Source: Rhodospirillales bacterium
GTDB lineage: Bacteria; Pseudomonadota; Alphaproteobacteria; Rhodospirillales; SHVQ01
Reading direction: 5' to 3'
NCBI GenBank assembly: GCA_009694195.1
Contig: SHVQ01000002.1
Location: 97,576-161,575 of the forward strand
Length of the DNA: 64,000 bases
The position numbers and the translations under genes were made by a program. How positions within the stretch are numbered: position 1 is the stretch's first letter; every line of letters starts with the position of its first letter. The notes under the pieces were generated by a model, which worked only from the letters and a program-made list of their open reading frames with translations, was not told the origin of the DNA and did no database searches. Below are positions 18,671 to 28,013 of this stretch, one piece after another.

Positions 18671-20359
18671 TTACGCGTCGATCGTCCGTTTCCAGCGCCC
18701 GAGCGCCATCCCAAGCGCGAGACACACGGTCAGCAGAACGACGGCGATTCCGTTGCCGAATACGGCAAATAACGGGGGATTCGCGAGCGCTTGGGGCAGG
18801 GCGCTGTCGATCGTCCCGCGCTGGCCGAGCGCGAGCGAGTCCTTGATGCGGCCGTAGGGGTCGATGACCGCGGAGATGCCTGTGTTGGCGACGCGCACGA
18901 GCGGAAGGCCTTCCTCCACGGCGCGCATCCGGGCCGCGGCGAAGTGCTGGTGGGGTCCGCTCGAGAGACGGTACCAGGCGTCGTTGGTGAGGTTGAGAAT
19001 CCACTGTGGCCGATCGGAGTCTTTTGCCACGTGGCCCGGGAAGATGACCTCGTAGCAGATCAGAGGACTTAGGGGCGGCAGCCCCGCCAGCCGCAGTGTC
19101 GTAAGCCCGGGTCCCCTGCCGAAATCCGTATCGGCGAGCGCGACTTGGGAAAGGTCGAGAAGCCCGCGGAGCGGCACGTACTCGCCGAACGGGACCAAGT
19201 GGAACTTGTCGTACGTCGCGACGATCCGGCCCTGATCGTCGATCGCGTGCAGGCTGTTCAAGTATCGCACGCGCGTCGGGGTTTCCCGCGCCGCGCGGAT
19301 GGCCCCCGCGATGATCAGGCCATCCGGCGGGACCGCGCGGGCCATGACTTCGAGAAGATTCGGCTCGGCATCGATCAGGTATTGGACGGCCGTCTCCGAC
19401 CAGATCACGTGCGTCGGCCGGGGCAGGGTCGTCCCGTCCGCCGCGGCACGCGGCGCGACGCTCATGTCGAGATGCTGAATGAGGTGCTTGTCGCGAAGCT
19501 CCGGCAGCCACTTTTCCTTTTGCGCGATGTTCGGCTGCACCAGCCGCAGGCGGACGTCCGGGACCGTCCCGGCCGCGCCGAGCGCCAACCGGGCCGCTCC
19601 CCCGGCGCCGATCGCGGCGAGCACCGCGAGAGAAACGAGAAACGGCGCCGCGCGCTTCGACCATCGGTGCAGGTCGTCGGCCAGCGTCGCCGGAGCCGCC
19701 GCCGCGGCAACGGTGATCAGGCTCAAGCCGTAGATCCCGGTGACCGAGGCGAGCTGGATCATCGCATCGGATACCACCCACACGCTGCCGATCAAGTTCC
19801 AGGGGAATCCGGTGAGCGCCCATCCGCGCAGAAGCTCGGCCGCCGCCCACCACGCGGCGAAGACGAGAACCCGGCCCGGGCTTTCGGGCTCGATCTTGGC
19901 CCGCCGCAACGTGGCATGGGTGAGGGCGGTTGCGAGCCCCACGTACAAGGCGGCGACGGCCGCGAGTCCCGGGACGGCCAGCGGAACCATCCAGCCGAAC
20001 CGGTCGCCGTCGACAAGAAACGCGTAGCTGATCCAATAGAGGCCCGCGAGGAAGAAACCGAAGCCGAACGCCCAGCCGCAAGCGAACGCCATGCGCGCTC
20101 TTCGGCTCGACTCAATCAGCCAGAGGAGCGCCGTGAACGCCGGAAAAAGCACCGGCACGACTCCATAAGGCGGCAAGGCGAGAACGGCAACGGCGCCGAG
20201 GGCAAAGGCGAGACCAATGCGGCGCCACGTTCCGCTCTCGGCGATCCAGGCGCGCGCGCTCACGAAAGCATGCCCGATACCGAAGACGGTGCCGTGTCCG
20301 ACGGTCCGCTTGGCGGACCAGCGGTCGCTCTCGATGGGTGGGCTCTCCAGGGCCGGCAT
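18671..20359 (-). CDS. lnt: Apolipoprotein N-acyltransferase
   Basis: About 562 residues. An inner-membrane enzyme that adds the third acyl chain to lipoproteins. Several N-terminal membrane helices (residues about 50-250) precede a nitrilase-like domain with the Glu-Lys-Cys triad: Glu in WSETAVQ (about 322), Lys in YDKFHLVPFGEYVP (about 385) and Cys in SPLICYEVIFPG (about 435). The start overlaps the corC stop (TGATG); a GTG three bases earlier is equally placed. Confidence 0.94.
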   Translation of the reverse strand: MPALESPPIESDRWSAKRTVGHGTVFGIGHAFVSARAWIAESGTWRRIGLAFALGAVAVLALPPYGVVPVLFPAFTALLWLIESSRRARMAFACGWAFGFGFFLAGLYWISYAFLVDGDRFGWMVPLAVPGLAAVAALYVGLATALTHATLRRAKIEPESPGRVLVFAAWWAAAELLRGWALTGFPWNLIGSVWVVSDAMIQLASVTGIYGLSLITVAAAAAPATLADDLHRWSKRAAPFLVSLAVLAAIGAGGAARLALGAAGTVPDVRLRLVQPNIAQKEKWLPELRDKHLIQHLDMSVAPRAAADGTTLPRPTHVIWSETAVQYLIDAEPNLLEVMARAVPPDGLIIAGAIRAARETPTRVRYLNSLHAIDDQGRIVATYDKFHLVPFGEYVPLRGLLDLSQVALADTDFGRGPGLTTLRLAGLPPLSPLICYEVIFPGHVAKDSDRPQWILNLTNDAWYRLSSGPHQHFAAARMRAVEEGLPLVRVANTGISAVIDPYGRIKDSLALGQRGTIDSALPQALANPPLFAVFGNGIAVVLLTVCLALGMALGRWKRTIDA

Positions 20360-21375
20360 CACTCCGCCGTCCGCCGCCGGGCGGACAGCACGCGCTTCCG
20401 GCGCAACCGAAGTCGCTGGACGCGCCGCGGATCGGCCTCGAGGACCTCGACTTCGAGCCCCGAGGGATGCGTGATGAGCTCGCCTCGGATGGGAACCCGC
20501 CCCGCAACCGAGACGGCGAGACCGCCGAGCGTGTCGATGCTCCCGCGCTCTTCCGGCGACAGGATGGGGCCGAGCTTTTCCTCGAGCGCCTCGATCGTGA
20601 TCCGCGCGTCGGCATCGAAACTGCCGTCAGGCCTCACGACCATATCGGGCTCTTGCGGGCGATCGTGCTCGTCCGCGATCTCGCCGACGATCTGCTCGAC
20701 CAAGTCCTCGATGGTCACAAGTCCGTCGACTCCGCCGAACTCGTCCACTACGAGGGCCATGTGACAGCGCGTTACCCGCATCTCCAACAACAATTCCAGA
20801 ATCCGCATCGACGGGGAGACGAACAGTATCTTCCGCTGGATCTTCGCGAGCGAAAAATCCTCCGCCTTTCCCCGCCACGCGAGCACATCCTTGATATGAA
20901 CCATGCCGATCGCATCGTCCAAGGTCTCGCGGAACACGGGCATCCGCGAATGTCCCTCTTTCGTCATCGCCTCCACGAGATCAATCAACGGCGTGTTCGC
21001 TTCGACCGCGACGATGTCGGCGCGCGGCACCATGGCATCGGACACGCTGCGGTCTCGCAGGGAGAGAATGTTGCCGAGGAGAAGGCGTTCGTTCTCCCCG
21101 ATGGGCGCTTCGGCTTCAGCCCGTTCCTCCATCAGCTCGTTCAGGGTCTCGCGGACGGACGTGCCGCCGTTTTTCGGGGAAACGATGGTCTTCAGCCACG
21201 CCGAGAACCGCTCCCGCAGCGAAGCCGGAAGGGTGGCCGCCGGCGGGACGGGCGCGGGCGGCGCCGCGGCGAGCGGCGGGGAAGCCTGAGACGCAGGCGC
21301 CGCGCCCGGATCTACGGGAGCCGAGGGGTTGGCCTCCACCATCGCGGAGCCCGGTTCATTGGCGCGCTTATCCAT
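20359..21375 (-). CDS. CorC/HlyC-type CBS-domain protein
   Basis: 338 residues. After a low-complexity Pro/Ala N-terminus (1-50) come two CBS domains (from VSDAMVPRADIVAVEA, about 113, to FGGVDGLVTIEDLVEQIVGEI, about 235) and a C-terminal CorC_HlyC domain. The DUF21 membrane domain of the larger paralogues is missing, as in E. coli YbeX. It sits in the ybeZ-ybeY-ybeX-lnt order. YbeX has been linked to ribosome metabolism and magnesium; the exact role is unsettled. Confidence 0.87.
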   Translation of the reverse strand: MDKRANEPGSAMVEANPSAPVDPGAAPASQASPPLAAAPPAPVPPAATLPASLRERFSAWLKTIVSPKNGGTSVRETLNELMEERAEAEAPIGENERLLLGNILSLRDRSVSDAMVPRADIVAVEANTPLIDLVEAMTKEGHSRMPVFRETLDDAIGMVHIKDVLAWRGKAEDFSLAKIQRKILFVSPSMRILELLLEMRVTRCHMALVVDEFGGVDGLVTIEDLVEQIVGEIADEHDRPQEPDMVVRPDGSFDADARITIEALEEKLGPILSPEERGSIDTLGGLAVSVAGRVPIRGELITHPSGLEVEVLEADPRRVQRLRLRRKRVLSARRRTAE

Positions 21376-21377
21376 GG

Positions 21378-21941
21378 CTAACGACGAATCGTCCTCCGGC
21401 GGCGCTTGGCATAAGGATCGGCAATGCCGAGCTCGGATAAAATTCTCGCTTCCAGGCGTTCCATCGTCTTCGCAGCCGCCGCATTTTGATGATCGTAACC
21501 CAGGAGATGCAGCATACCATGAACGACCAGATGGCTTAAGTGGTGGGCGAGCCGTTTCCCCTCCGCCGCCGCCTCTTTGGCCGCCGTCTCGAACGCTACG
21601 ATCACGTCGCCCAGCGGGACCGCTCCATCGGCGTTAGCCGCTGCGGGCGCCCGCTCGGCGGGCGCCACGCCCGATTCCAATGCGGCGAAAGACAGAACGT
21701 TGGTCGGGCGATCCCGATGCCGATACCGCCGGTTCAGCGATCGCACGAACCGGTCTCCCGCAAGGACGATGCAGGCTTCGAGTTTCGCGTCGGCGGCGCA
21801 CCTGGGAACGCGCGCCCGGGCAACGGCAAGGCGGGCCGCCTTCCGCGTCAGGGCTGCCGACATCGGCAACGTTTTCACCCATCGGGGCGAGCGCACGACG
21901 ACCTCGACGTCGAGGCGGTTGCGGCGGCTCACGAGTTTCAC
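21378..21941 (-). CDS. ybeY: Endoribonuclease YbeY
   Basis: 187 residues. A metal-dependent RNase for 16S rRNA 3'-end maturation and ribosome quality control. The zinc site HGMLHLLGYDH (three histidines of HxxxHxxxxxH) is intact, after NRRYRHRDRPTNVLSF. There are Ala-rich insertions compared with E. coli. It overlaps phoH by 4 bp (ATGA) and is followed 2 bp later by corC. Confidence 0.93.
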   Translation of the reverse strand: MKLVSRRNRLDVEVVVRSPRWVKTLPMSAALTRKAARLAVARARVPRCAADAKLEACIVLAGDRFVRSLNRRYRHRDRPTNVLSFAALESGVAPAERAPAAANADGAVPLGDVIVAFETAAKEAAAEGKRLAHHLSHLVVHGMLHLLGYDHQNAAAAKTMERLEARILSELGIADPYAKRRRRTIRR

Positions 21942-23002
21942 TCCTCGCCCGTGTCCGACCCTTCGTTCTTCTTCGCCGGACGTCGATGGCGCTCGTAGCG
22001 GGACGCCGATTTCCGGCGCGTTTCAACCCGGTCGTATGCGCGCACAATGCGGCCGACCAGCGGATGGCGCGCCACGTCGGCATCGTTGAAGCGGACGAAG
22101 GTCACGCTCTCGATCGAGGAAAGGGTCTCCATGGCGTCGCGGAGGCCCGACCGCACGCCCTTCGGCAAGTCGACTTGGCTGAGATCGCCCGTGACGACCA
22201 TGCGCGAGTTGTCGCCGAGGCGGGTCAAGAACATCTTCATCTGCACCGCGGTCGTGTTTTGCGCCTCGTCCAGGATCACGAACGCATTGCTGAGCGTGCG
22301 CCCGCGCATGAAGGCAAGCGGCGCGACCTCGATCTCGCCGTTCTCCAGGCGCTTCAGGACTTGTGGCGCAGGCAGCATGTCGTAGAGCGCGTCGTAGAGG
22401 GGGCGGAGATAAGGGTCCACCTTCTCCCGCATGTCGCCCGGAAGGAACCCGAGCTGCTCGCCCGCTTCGACGGCGGGACGCGAGAGGATGATCCGCTCGA
22501 CATGACCTTTCGTCAGCCGCTCGACCGCCTTCGCGACGGCAAGGTAGGTTTTGCCGGTCCCGGCGGGACCCTCGCCGAACACCAGCTCGGACGCATCGAT
22601 CGCCCGGAGATACTCGGCCTGGGTCGCCGAGTGCGGCCAGATCTGCCGATTGCGCGTGCGGATGACAAGGTCGGCGTCGGCCGCATCGGCGCGGCCGCTC
22701 ACCATCCGCAACATGGCGTCGATCTCCTCGCGATCCACGGTCAGCCCACGCTCGAGTCGACCGTAGAGCCGATCGAGCGCGGTCGTGGCGGCGGCGACGG
22801 CGGCCTCGGGTCCGGAGATCGTGATTTCGTTTCCCCGCGCGTGAATCTCGACGTTGAGTTTCTGCTCGACACGCGCGAGGTGACTATGGTGGGGGCCGAA
22901 GAGCTGGAGCGCGATGGCGTTGTCGGCAAATTGCAGTCGCGCGACGCCGTCGTCCCCGCTGCCCTGAGCGTTCGCGCGCACGACGGGTTTCGTTGAGGTC
23001 AA
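21938..23002 (-). CDS. PhoH-family ATPase (YbeZ)
   Basis: 354 residues. An N-terminal KH-like segment precedes the P-loop ATPase: Walker [12 protein letters not shown] (about 145) and Walker [10 protein letters not shown] (about 245). A partner of YbeY in RNA processing in several bacteria. It overlaps miaB by 4 bp and ybeY by 4 bp, so miaB-phoH-ybeY-corC-lnt are read as one unit. Confidence 0.92.
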   Translation of the reverse strand: MTSTKPVVRANAQGSGDDGVARLQFADNAIALQLFGPHHSHLARVEQKLNVEIHARGNEITISGPEAAVAAATTALDRLYGRLERGLTVDREEIDAMLRMVSGRADAADADLVIRTRNRQIWPHSATQAEYLRAIDASELVFGEGPAGTGKTYLAVAKAVERLTKGHVERIILSRPAVEAGEQLGFLPGDMREKVDPYLRPLYDALYDMLPAPQVLKRLENGEIEVAPLAFMRGRTLSNAFVILDEAQNTTAVQMKMFLTRLGDNSRMVVTGDLSQVDLPKGVRSGLRDAMETLSSIESVTFVRFNDADVARHPLVGRIVRAYDRVETRRKSASRYERHRRPAKKNEGSDTGEE

Positions 23003-24381
23003 GAGAACGCCTCCGCCTGCGCCGGCATCGTCGCGACCGGCGGCGCAAGACCGGAGATTGCGCCTGCGAGGCTGGTGGCCGAGCTTCCCGTGATCGTCAC
23101 GTCGGCGAGCGTCCCGAGCATTGCCTCAGGCACGCTCGCATGGACGGGCTGCATGTAGGGCGAGCGCCCGATCAGTTGGCCCGCAAGGCGCCCGGCGCGA
23201 TCGAACAGAACCGGCATGACCCGGCCGACGCACGACGCGTTGAAGGCGCGCTGCTCCGCCGCCAGGAGCTCTTGCAGCCGCGCCAGACGTTCGCTTTTGA
23301 CCGGGTCGGGGACCTGATCCTCCATCGTCGCGGCCGGCGTTCCCGGGCGCGGGCTGTACTTGAACGAATAGGCCTGGATGAAACCGACTTCGCGCACGAG
23401 ACGAAGCGTCTCTTCGATGTCGTGATCGCTCTCGCCGGGAAACCCGACGATGAAGTCGGACGAAATCCGGATATCCGGTCGCGCGGCGCGCAGGCGATCG
23501 ACGATACGCCGGTATCCGTCGGCCGTGTGGCGGCGGTTCATGCGCCGAAGCACGGCATCCGATCCCGACTGCGCCGGGAGATGGAGAAACGGCATGAGCG
23601 CGGGAACGGCCCCGTGCGCGGCGATCAGCGCGTCGTCCATATCGGCGGGATAGGAGGTCGTGTAGCGGATGCGGGAGATGCCCTCGATCTCGGCAATCGC
23701 CCCGATGAGACGGCCGAGCCTCCACTCCCCACCGGCCGGCGCCGCTCCGTGGTAGTTGTTGACGTTCTGGCCGAGCAGCGTGATTTCACGGGCGCCGAGG
23801 GCCACGAGCCGGCGGGCCTCCGCGAGCACGCTTTCCACGGGGCGCGAGAATTCGGCGCCGCGGGTGTAGGGAACGACGCAGAACGTGCAGAATTTGTCGC
23901 ATCCTTCCTGAACGGTGAGGAACGCGCTGGGGCCCTGCGTGGCCGTCACCTCCGGCAGGTGATCGAACTTGGCCTCCGGGGGGAAATCCGTCTCCACGCG
24001 CGCGCCCTCGCCCCGCCACGCGTCGGCAATCAGCCGGGGAAGACGGTGGTAGGTCTGCGGACCGAGCACGATGTCGACGAAGGGCGCCCGGGCCAGCATT
24101 TCCTCGCCCTCGGCCTGAGCGACGCAACCGGCGACAGCAAGAACCATTTTGCGGCCCGTTTTTTCGCGCGCGCTTTTCAGCCGCTTCAACGACCCGAGCT
24201 CCGTGTAGACCTTCTCGGCCGCTTTTTCGCGAATGTGGCAAGTGTTGAGAATGACCAGATCGGCATCGTCCGGCCTGTCGACCCGCCGAAAGCCGAGCGG
24301 CGCCAGAACATCCGCCATGCGGTCGGAGTCGTACACGTTCATCTGGCAGCCGTAGGTCTTGATATGAACCGTCTTCGCCAA
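22999..24381 (-). CDS. miaB: tRNA-2-methylthio-N6-dimethylallyladenosine synthase
   Basis: 460 residues. A radical-SAM methylthiotransferase acting on A37 of tRNAs. The N-terminal UPF0004 domain has [16 protein letters not shown] and AGCVAQ cysteines for one cluster; CDKFCTFC is the radical-SAM CxxxCxxC; a TRAM domain ends the protein. TTG at 24381 gives [15 protein letters not shown], the family start, with GAGAGAG 10 nt upstream. The frame is open to 24495, but a promoter-like TTGACA falls inside that stretch. Confidence 0.93.
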   Translation of the reverse strand: MAKTVHIKTYGCQMNVYDSDRMADVLAPLGFRRVDRPDDADLVILNTCHIREKAAEKVYTELGSLKRLKSAREKTGRKMVLAVAGCVAQAEGEEMLARAPFVDIVLGPQTYHRLPRLIADAWRGEGARVETDFPPEAKFDHLPEVTATQGPSAFLTVQEGCDKFCTFCVVPYTRGAEFSRPVESVLAEARRLVALGAREITLLGQNVNNYHGAAPAGGEWRLGRLIGAIAEIEGISRIRYTTSYPADMDDALIAAHGAVPALMPFLHLPAQSGSDAVLRRMNRRHTADGYRRIVDRLRAARPDIRISSDFIVGFPGESDHDIEETLRLVREVGFIQAYSFKYSPRPGTPAATMEDQVPDPVKSERLARLQELLAAEQRAFNASCVGRVMPVLFDRAGRLAGQLIGRSPYMQPVHASVPEAMLGTLADVTITGSSATSLAGAISGLAPPVATMPAQAEAFS

Positions 24382-24420
24382 GGGCTGAGCGCTCTCTCTG
24401 TTCAATAATAGGGCCCGGAC

Positions 24421-24449
24421 TTTACGGGTTCCGGGGGCGCGTCTGTCAA
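24421..24449 (-). promoter_or_regulatory. Possible promoter before miaB
   Basis: A consensus TTGACA (24449-24444) on the minus strand with a weak -10 (GTAAAG or TAAAGT) 17-19 nt on. It lies between the fur stop and the chosen miaB start. Confidence 0.4.
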
Positions 24450-24507
24450 GGCGTCGAGCGTCCTCGGGGCGCGGTGCGGATGTGCCAATCTGCAAATCAA
24501 CGGAAAC

Positions 24508-24945
24508 TCAGCGCTTCTCCGGCTTATCCGCTTCGTCGTCGACCGGCACGCCGTAAAGCTCCAAGCGGTGACCGACGAGACGAAACCCGTGGCGGCGCGC
24601 GATCGCTTCCTGCAAGGCCTCGATCTCGGCGCTGCGAAACTCGACCACCCGGCCGGACTGGATATCGATCAAGTGATCGTGGTGTTCGTCGGGCACCTCT
24701 TCATAGCGCGAGCGTCCGTTGCCGAAGTCATGCTTGGCAATGATCGACGCCTCTTCGAACAGGCGCACCGTGCGGTAGACCGTGGCGATGCTGATGTGCG
24801 GGTCGATCTTGACCGACCGCCGGTGGACCTCTTCCACATCCGGATGGTCGTGAGCATCCGACAGCACGCGCGCGATCACGCGGCGCTGGTCCGTCATCTT
24901 CATGCCCTTGTCGACGCAGAGTTGCTCGATCCGCGAGATTGCCAT
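24508..24945 (-). CDS. fur: Ferric uptake regulator Fur
   Basis: 145 residues. Winged helix (MKMTDQRRVIARVL to ISIATVYRTVRLFEE) and a metal-sensing dimer domain with HHDH at 88-91. The C-terminal CxxC pairs of E. coli Fur are missing, as in many alphaproteobacterial Fur/Mur proteins, which may answer to manganese as well as iron. ATG at 24945 has GGGGGAG 7 nt upstream; the frame upstream to 24993 is not needed. It precedes miaB. Confidence 0.9.
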   Translation of the reverse strand: MAISRIEQLCVDKGMKMTDQRRVIARVLSDAHDHPDVEEVHRRSVKIDPHISIATVYRTVRLFEEASIIAKHDFGNGRSRYEEVPDEHHDHLIDIQSGRVVEFRSAEIEALQEAIARRHGFRLVGHRLELYGVPVDDEADKPEKR

Positions 24946-25022
24946 GATTCGACTCCCCCGCTTTATATCTGTATCGGGAGCGGCAACGTCCATAGCAGGG
25001 CGCCGCTTACGATCCCTCCCCT

Positions 25023-25445
25023 TCAGACTGCCTTGCGCAGGCGTTTCCGGGGTCGCGTCCCGAGCCCGATCTTTTTCGCGAGATTGCTCCGGTGTTTCGC
25101 GTAGTTCGGCGCCACCATCGGGTAGTCGGCCGCCAATCCCCAGCGCTCGCGATAGTTCTCAGGGGTCATGTTATAGGCCGTTTTCAGGTGGCGTTTCAGC
25201 ATTTTCAGCTTCTTGCCGTCTTCGAGACAGATGACGTAATCCGGGAAGACTGAGCGCTTCACCGCGACCGCCGGCTTCGGGCGCTCCGGTTGCAAAGGCT
25301 GGGTCCCGACCTGAAACAGGGTTCGGTAGACGTTCTGGATCAGCTGCGGGAGATCGCCGGGCGCGATTGTATTATTGCCTGCATGAGCCGCGACAATTTC
25401 AGTGGTCAGCTCGAGCAACTCCGTCGTCGTTGGTTTTTCACTCAT
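25023..25445 (-). CDS. mucR: MucR/Ros-family transcriptional regulator
   Basis: 140 residues. The Ros/MucR zinc-finger region is clear (SVFPDYVICLEDGKK, KRHLKTAYNMTPENYRERWG, YPMVAPNYAKHRSNLAKKIGLG). MucR proteins are H-NS-like regulators binding AT-rich DNA and controlling surface and cell-cycle genes. Cys73, Asp76 and His86 fit zinc ligands, but the fourth ligand position holds Ala90-Tyr91 instead of His, so zinc may not be bound. It is divergent from tusA across an AT-rich gap. Confidence 0.93.
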   Translation of the reverse strand: MSEKPTTTELLELTTEIVAAHAGNNTIAPGDLPQLIQNVYRTLFQVGTQPLQPERPKPAVAVKRSVFPDYVICLEDGKKLKMLKRHLKTAYNMTPENYRERWGLAADYPMVAPNYAKHRSNLAKKIGLGTRPRKRLRKAV

Positions 25446-25469
25446 GCGAGTCCCTTTGCAGATTTTTTT

Positions 25470-25485
25470 GGTTGAAAGTACAACC
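25470..25485. repeat. Inverted repeat in the mucR leader
   Basis: GGTTG and CAACC are exact complements around AAAGTA, inside an AT-rich run (25460-25530) between the mucR promoter and its ATG. MucR family members bind AT-rich sites and repress their own genes, so this is a possible autoregulatory site. Confidence 0.35.
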
Positions 25486-25489
25486 TTAA

Positions 25490-25517
25490 ATAATATTTGC
25501 TAATGAGGCAAGAACAA
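25490..25517 (-). promoter_or_regulatory. Promoter of mucR
   Basis: TTGTTC (25517-25512), 16 nt, TATTAT (25495-25490) on the minus strand. The start would be near 25483, leaving a leader of about 38 nt. Confidence 0.5.
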
Positions 25518-25545
25518 GGCCTCAATTCAACATATCCTACGGCCC

Positions 25546-25821
25546 ATGCTTGGCAATATGCAGAAAACCGACAAGAAGCCCGATTTTTTCATTGATATTA
25601 CGGGCGAGGTCTGTCCCCTCACTTTCGTTAAGACGAAGCTCCTGCTCGAACGCGCGCACGCGGGCCAGACCGTCCTCGTTCGGCTGAAAGGCACCGAGCC
25701 GCTCGCGAACGTTCCGCGCGCCGTCCGCGATCACGGCCATCTTGTGCTGGAACTCGCGCCCGAAGACCCCGCCCGCGAAGGGCCGGACGCGGTCCATCGC
25801 CTGCTCATCCGCAAGACGTGA
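25546..25821 (+). CDS. TusA-family sulfurtransferase
   Basis: 91 residues. The SirA/TusA fold with the sulfur-carrying cysteine in GEVCPLTFVKTKLLLE (Cys23) and the usual strand-helix pattern. The second motif residue is Leu rather than the common Pro (CPLT for CPxP), a known variant. TusA-like proteins move sulfur for tRNA thiolation or other uses. Met5 (25558) is another possible start. It ends 2 bp before the convergent tsaB stop. Confidence 0.87.
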   Translation: MLGNMQKTDKKPDFFIDITGEVCPLTFVKTKLLLERAHAGQTVLVRLKGTEPLANVPRAVRDHGHLVLELAPEDPAREGPDAVHRLLIRKT

Positions 25822-25823
25822 CT

Positions 25824-26522
25824 CTAGGGACGGAGCCGGCCGCCGGCGACCGGGAGCACGGCTTCGGGCGGTCGCAGGTACAAGGGCACGAGCGGCGGAA
25901 GCGTCGCACCCGGTCGGAATCTTGCCGCCGCGATGGCGGCGACTTGCGCCGCGTCGGGAACTCCCGCACCGCCCGCACGTATAAGCGTAGAGCCCTCGGA
26001 GCCGAGCGCGTCGAGCGCCCGCCCGGCTGCATCGCCCGCGATCAAAAGCCGGCTCCCCCTGTACGGGCTCAGGAGATCGGAGAGAGCCCCCGGCGGCACC
26101 GCCTCGGGCGCCGTCAACGGTCGCAGCGCCGGGTCGAACAGTTGCGCATAAACATCCTCGCGCTTCGTCTCCAGCACGACCAGAAGAGCCGCGTTCCGCC
26201 GGTCGCCGTCCGGGACGGCGTGGGCGACGGCTTCGAGCGTGGTCACGCCAAGACAGGGGATGCGGGCCGCGAGGGAAAAGCCCTTGGCCGCGGCAAGCCC
26301 GATGCGAAGCCCCGTGAACGTGCCGGGGCCGGCCGTCACCGCGACCAGATCGACCGCGGCCAGCGCTTCGCCCGCTTCGGCGAGCGTCACCATCACCATC
26401 GGGATCAGGGCCTCCGATTGTCCGCGCTCCATCCGCTCGAAGCGGCGGGCGACCACGCGGCCGTCGCGCCAGAGAGCGGCCGAGCACGCCGAAGAGGCCG
26501 TATCGAAGGCGAGGATTTTCAC
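25824..26522 (-). CDS. tsaB: tRNA threonylcarbamoyladenosine biosynthesis protein TsaB
   Basis: 232 residues. An ASKHA-fold partner of TsaD for the t6A37 modification of ANN-decoding tRNAs. MKILAFDTASSACSAALW and TAGPGTFTGLRIGLAAAKG are diagnostic. GTG at 26522 is the start, with AGGTG 8 nt before it; the same frame runs open far upstream through the neighbouring genes, which is a composition artefact. The usual downstream rimI is missing: tusA follows on the other strand. Confidence 0.93.
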   Translation of the reverse strand: MKILAFDTASSACSAALWRDGRVVARRFERMERGQSEALIPMVMVTLAEAGEALAAVDLVAVTAGPGTFTGLRIGLAAAKGFSLAARIPCLGVTTLEAVAHAVPDGDRRNAALLVVLETKREDVYAQLFDPALRPLTAPEAVPPGALSDLLSPYRGSRLLIAGDAAGRALDALGSEGSTLIRAGGAGVPDAAQVAAIAAARFRPGATLPPLVPLYLRPPEAVLPVAGGRLRP

Positions 26523-26533
26523 GCGGGCCGCAC

Positions 26534-27889
26534 CTAAAACACGCCGGAGTGCCGGACCAGGATCACGAGGATCGCCGATATGGCCGTCGCCGCCAAGCCG
26601 AACGGAAGGTTGAGCCGCCACGCGACCGTCCAGATCGACTCGCCGCTCAGCCTGGAAACATAGAGGGTCGTCGCCGAGAAGGGCGACACGCTGGTCCCGA
26701 GACCCCAGGTCGCCAACAGGATAAGGGCCAACACTTCCGGCGGGACGCCGAGAACCGCCGGCGGCAGCACGTGGGCGAGCAGCACCACGAGGACGACCGG
26801 ATGAAGCCCGATCGCGCCGCAGAGGGAGATGAACATCGCCAGCAGAAGAATCCGGACATCCACCGGAATGGCGATGGCGTCCAGCAGCCGTCCGACGGTG
26901 TCCTGCGGAATGGCGAGCGAAATGCCGGCGCCGAAGATGTTGGCGCTCGTGAACAGGATCGCCTCGCTCCGAAGATTGGCGAACCTGGCGATTACCTCCG
27001 CCGCGAACGCACGCGGCCCGAGAGCGCCTTCCGAGACCGCGGCATTCGCCGCCTGGTTCCATACGATGGTGAAGGCGGGCGCGACGAGGCCGAGCGCGAT
27101 CGGAATCGAAATGCCGGTGGTCTCCACCGAGCCGATCAGGAGGCTGAACAGGATCAGGAGCGTGACGGCGAGATTGCGGACGGCCCAGGCCGGAAGCTTC
27201 GGCGCGGATGCTCCCGGTTCCGGCGCCGTCACCGGTGTCTTGTTCAGCCACCAGTTCGCCAGGATGAGCACGGCCGCGATCGCGAAGCCGATGGGCGCGA
27301 TCTGCACCCAGCGGACGCCGGGCAACATCGACAGGATGACCGAAGTGCCGACGAAGAACGGCGACCAGCAGGCGCAGGAAGAGAACCCCTGCGTCAGCGC
27401 TTTTGCGAGGCGGATCCGCACGCTGCGATCGGAGTGTTGGCTGATCATGCTCGCGAGGAGGGAAATGCCGGCGAGGTTGAACGCGGCGCCAAGCACGTGG
27501 GCAAAGAGCGAAATCATCAGAAACCGCCGCCCGGGCGGCTGGCCCGCGGCGAAATCGCGCACGGCTTGAATGGCCGGGCTTCTGGCGGCGGCTGCCTGCA
27601 TCCAGACGACGGAGCAAAATAGAACGAAGAACGGCAGCGTCCGGCGGACACCCGAAAGAAACACGCCGGCCAGGTCGCCCGCACCGAAACCGATCAACAG
27701 GCCGAGCGTCGCGAGGACCGTGCCCACGACCTGCTGAATGCGGGGTGCCCGCGGAGCCTCCCAGGCAATAAAGAGCAGCGCCAACGCCATGGCGACGGCA
27801 CCCAGGGATCGGACGCCGAAGAGCGCGTCGACGATGGTGAATACGCACACAAGCAGATAGATCCACGCGGTCCACGGAATAGGGTTCAT
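26534..27889 (-). CDS. Multi-pass membrane transporter, family not recognised
   Basis: 451 residues with about 12 hydrophobic segments spread over the whole length and no signal peptide. Features seen: GISLLASMISQHSDRSVRIR and FSSCACWSPFFVGTSVILSML in the first half, and a Pro/His-containing region (LHPVVLVVLLAHVLPPAVLG) then WGLGTSVSPFSATTLYVSRL near the end. The pseudo-symmetric layout recalls the ion-transporter superfamily (ArsB/DcuC/CitM-like) but I cannot assign a substrate. It ends 11 bp before tsaB on the same strand. Confidence 0.75.
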   Translation of the reverse strand: MNPIPWTAWIYLLVCVFTIVDALFGVRSLGAVAMALALLFIAWEAPRAPRIQQVVGTVLATLGLLIGFGAGDLAGVFLSGVRRTLPFFVLFCSVVWMQAAAARSPAIQAVRDFAAGQPPGRRFLMISLFAHVLGAAFNLAGISLLASMISQHSDRSVRIRLAKALTQGFSSCACWSPFFVGTSVILSMLPGVRWVQIAPIGFAIAAVLILANWWLNKTPVTAPEPGASAPKLPAWAVRNLAVTLLILFSLLIGSVETTGISIPIALGLVAPAFTIVWNQAANAAVSEGALGPRAFAAEVIARFANLRSEAILFTSANIFGAGISLAIPQDTVGRLLDAIAIPVDVRILLLAMFISLCGAIGLHPVVLVVLLAHVLPPAVLGVPPEVLALILLATWGLGTSVSPFSATTLYVSRLSGESIWTVAWRLNLPFGLAATAISAILVILVRHSGVF

Positions 27890-28013
27890 GACGCTTGTGC
27901 CATCGTTGCGCCGGGCACCCCGGGTGGACGCCGCTTTCGCTTGCGAGGATGGCGGTTATACTTGGTTTCGCCAGGTTTGCCACGGCCCTTCGCAACGGAG
28001 ACCACATCCCCGC

